A stretch of 64,000 nucleotides of DNA from Mycolicibacterium arabiense (GTDB taxonomy: Bacteria > Actinomycetota > Actinomycetes > Mycobacteriales > Mycobacteriaceae). Shown here in pieces: positions 62,741 to 64,000 of this stretch; position 1 is the first letter of the stretch, and each line of letters starts with the position of its first letter. Location of the stretch: NCBI RefSeq assembly GCF_010731815.2, contig NZ_AP022593.1, positions 2,604,001 to 2,668,000 on the forward strand, read 5' to 3'. The notes under the pieces are model-generated. The model was given only the letters and a program-made list of their open reading frames with translations, did no database searches and was not told the DNA's origin. Made by a program: the position numbers and the translations under genes.

Positions 62741-63577
62741 ATGGCCGAATGGTTCCTCTACGTCCCGCAGAGCAGGCAGGGCCTCGACGATCTGGTGCAG
62801 AAGGCCCGCACCGCGGAGACGGCGGGATTCGACGGCATCGCGTTCCTCGATCACCTCGAGACGCCGATGGCGCCGACCAGTCCCATCTGGGAGGCCATGA
62901 CCGTCGCGACGTGGATGGCCGCGCACACCGAACGGTTGAAGATCGGCCACCTCGTCCTGTGCGACGCGTTCCGGCACCCCGCCGTGCTGGCCAAGCAGAC
63001 CGTCACGCTCGCCGAGGCCTCGGGCGGGCGCTTCGAACTCGGACTCGGCTCCGGATCCATGCCCGACGAACTCGCCAAGTTCGACCTCAGCACCGCGTCA
63101 CCACGCGAACGCGTCGACGCCCTCGGCGACACGCTGCGTGCCCTGCGGCAGTACTGGGGCGCCGACGACGAGCGCGCCCAGATTCCCACGCCCAGCCAAC
63201 CGATCCCCATCGTGCTCGGCGGCATCGGACCGCGGATGCTCGGCCTGGTCCGCGAACACGCCGACTGGTGGAACCTGCCCGCCACCTACGTCGACCGATT
63301 GCCGGAATTCCTGCCGAAGATCGGCACGGCCAAGGCGACGGTGCAGCAGATGACCGGTTTCGTCCGCAGCGGCGACGACCCGGCAGCGACCACCGAGAAG
63401 GCGCAACGGCGGTTCGGTCACCTCGGGCCCGGCCTGGTGTGCGGCGACGCCCAGTCGCTCGGCGCCCACTTCCGCAGGCTCGAAGACCAGGGCGCACAAC
63501 GCTTCTACGTGTGGTTCGCCGACTTCGCGCCGCCTGAGACGATCACGGAGTTCGGCGAGACCGTGATCCGGGGCTAG
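62741..63577 (+). CDS. luciferase-like (LLM class) flavin or F420-dependent oxidoreductase
   Basis: 278 residues from ATG 62,741; a longer frame upstream overlaps the secreted-protein gene and the regulatory motif and is rejected. TIM-barrel signatures: KARTAETAGFDGIAFLDHLE, LKIGHLVLCDAFRHPAVLAK, ASGGRFELGLGSGSMPDEL and PIPIVLGGIGPRMLGLVREH. In mycobacteria many members use F420. Probably co-regulated with the SDR/APH operon through the shared motif. Confidence 0.88.
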   Translation: MAEWFLYVPQSRQGLDDLVQKARTAETAGFDGIAFLDHLETPMAPTSPIWEAMTVATWMAAHTERLKIGHLVLCDAFRHPAVLAKQTVTLAEASGGRFELGLGSGSMPDELAKFDLSTASPRERVDALGDTLRALRQYWGADDERAQIPTPSQPIPIVLGGIGPRMLGLVREHADWWNLPATYVDRLPEFLPKIGTAKATVQQMTGFVRSGDDPAATTEKAQRRFGHLGPGLVCGDAQSLGAHFRRLEDQGAQRFYVWFADFAPPETITEFGETVIRG

Positions 63578-63655
63578 TCGGCACCCGGTCCGCCAAACGA
63601 ATCGTCACCGCAAACCGCTCCACTGCCGGGCGCCTCCGGCGTAGCGTCGGCACCG

Positions 63656-64000
63656 GTGAGCACCATCGAAGCCGACTACCTCGTCGTGGGAGCAGGCGCC
63701 ATGGGCATGGCGTTCGTCGACACGCTCCTCACCGACACCACCGACACGCAGGCCACGGTCGTCCTCGTCGACGAGGGCCACCAGCCCGGCGGCCACTGGC
63801 TGTCGACCTACCCGTTCGTCCGGCTGCACCAGCCGTCGGCCTACTACGGCGTGAACTCCCGTCCGTTCGGCGACGACGTCATCGACTCCGGCGGGTGGAA
63901 CGAGGGCTTCTACGAACTCGCCAGCGGCAGCGAGGTGTGCGCCTACTACGACCAGGTGATGCGCCACCACCTCGAGCCCACCGGCCGGCTGACCTACCTG
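63656..64000 (+). CDS. FAD/NAD(P)-binding protein, 3' end cut by the window edge
   Basis: 115 codons from GTG 63,656 to the edge. The start STIEADYLVVGAGAMGMAFV is a Rossmann GxGxxG dinucleotide site, followed by VVLVDEGHQPGGHWLSTYPF and VRLHQPSAYYGVNSRPF, typical of flavin monooxygenase-like or NAD(P)/FAD-dependent oxidoreductases of mycobacteria. Substrate unknown. Confidence 0.8.
   Translation, partial: MSTIEADYLVVGAGAMGMAFVDTLLTDTTDTQATVVLVDEGHQPGGHWLSTYPFVRLHQPSAYYGVNSRPFGDDVIDSGGWNEGFYELASGSEVCAYYDQVMRHHLEPTGRLTYL

Overview
The window looks like a chromosomal segment of a rapidly growing mycobacterium (Mycolicibacterium-like). It is strongly GC-rich. It carries a carboxylic acid reductase of the typical mycobacterial/nocardial length, an EspC-like/WXG-type secretion module, several PknB-like membrane Ser/Thr kinases, an ANTAR protein, F420-type and luciferase-like oxidoreductases, and a fatty-acid degradation cluster. 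All assignments come from reading the sequence; no database search was run. LEFT ISLAND (1 to about 22,450): an accessory, defence-type island. On the minus strand lie a hypothetical gene running off the left edge, an ASCH protein, a PIN-GNAT-PUA-like triple fusion, an AspBHI/MspJI-type modification-dependent restriction enzyme and a 1173-residue SNF2 helicase. Beside the restriction enzyme is a dead, frameshifted 5-methylcytosine methyltransferase. Divergently, on the plus strand, runs a tight six-gene operon: SNF2 helicase with DUF3883, DUF1156 amino-methyltransferase, DUF262/DUF1524 nuclease, HEPN plus DUF499 ATPase, YbjN-like chaperone, and a leaderless HtrA-type protease. The right edge carries a broken serine-recombinase N-terminus, another broken fragment, and a 153-residue protein whose C-terminal CPxC[FW]LxHAGECP tag is shared with the minus-strand helicase. 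I infer a composite DISARM-related anti-phage system with an appended protease/chaperone arm. MIDDLE (22.8-31 kb): an EspC-like protein, a WXG-type protein, a membrane protein, two receptor kinases, a Ddn-like F420 oxidoreductase and a ThrE-type exporter. SCAR PATCH (31.0-34.1 kb): broken membrane-protein genes, an IS481-type transposase remnant, an A+T-richer Mrr-type endonuclease gene and a selD relic. CORE METABOLISM (34.1-64 kb): a three-subunit PaoABC-like molybdenum hydroxylase; an aldo/keto reductase; a glycine/proline-rich secreted protein; carboxylic acid reductase; a signalling group (degenerate GGDEF membrane protein, ANTAR protein, two paralogous EAL-DICT proteins) interleaved with a TPP enzyme, SRPBCC protein, zinc alcohol dehydrogenase and rhomboid-like protein; an alpha/beta hydrolase; a kinase fused to an amino-acid-binding domain; an alanine dehydrogenase/PNT-family enzyme; and a thiolase, enoyl-CoA hydratase, acyl-CoA dehydrogenase, APH-family kinase, SDR and LLM cluster. 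A flavoprotein gene is cut by the right edge. I saw no rRNA, tRNA or CRISPR array.
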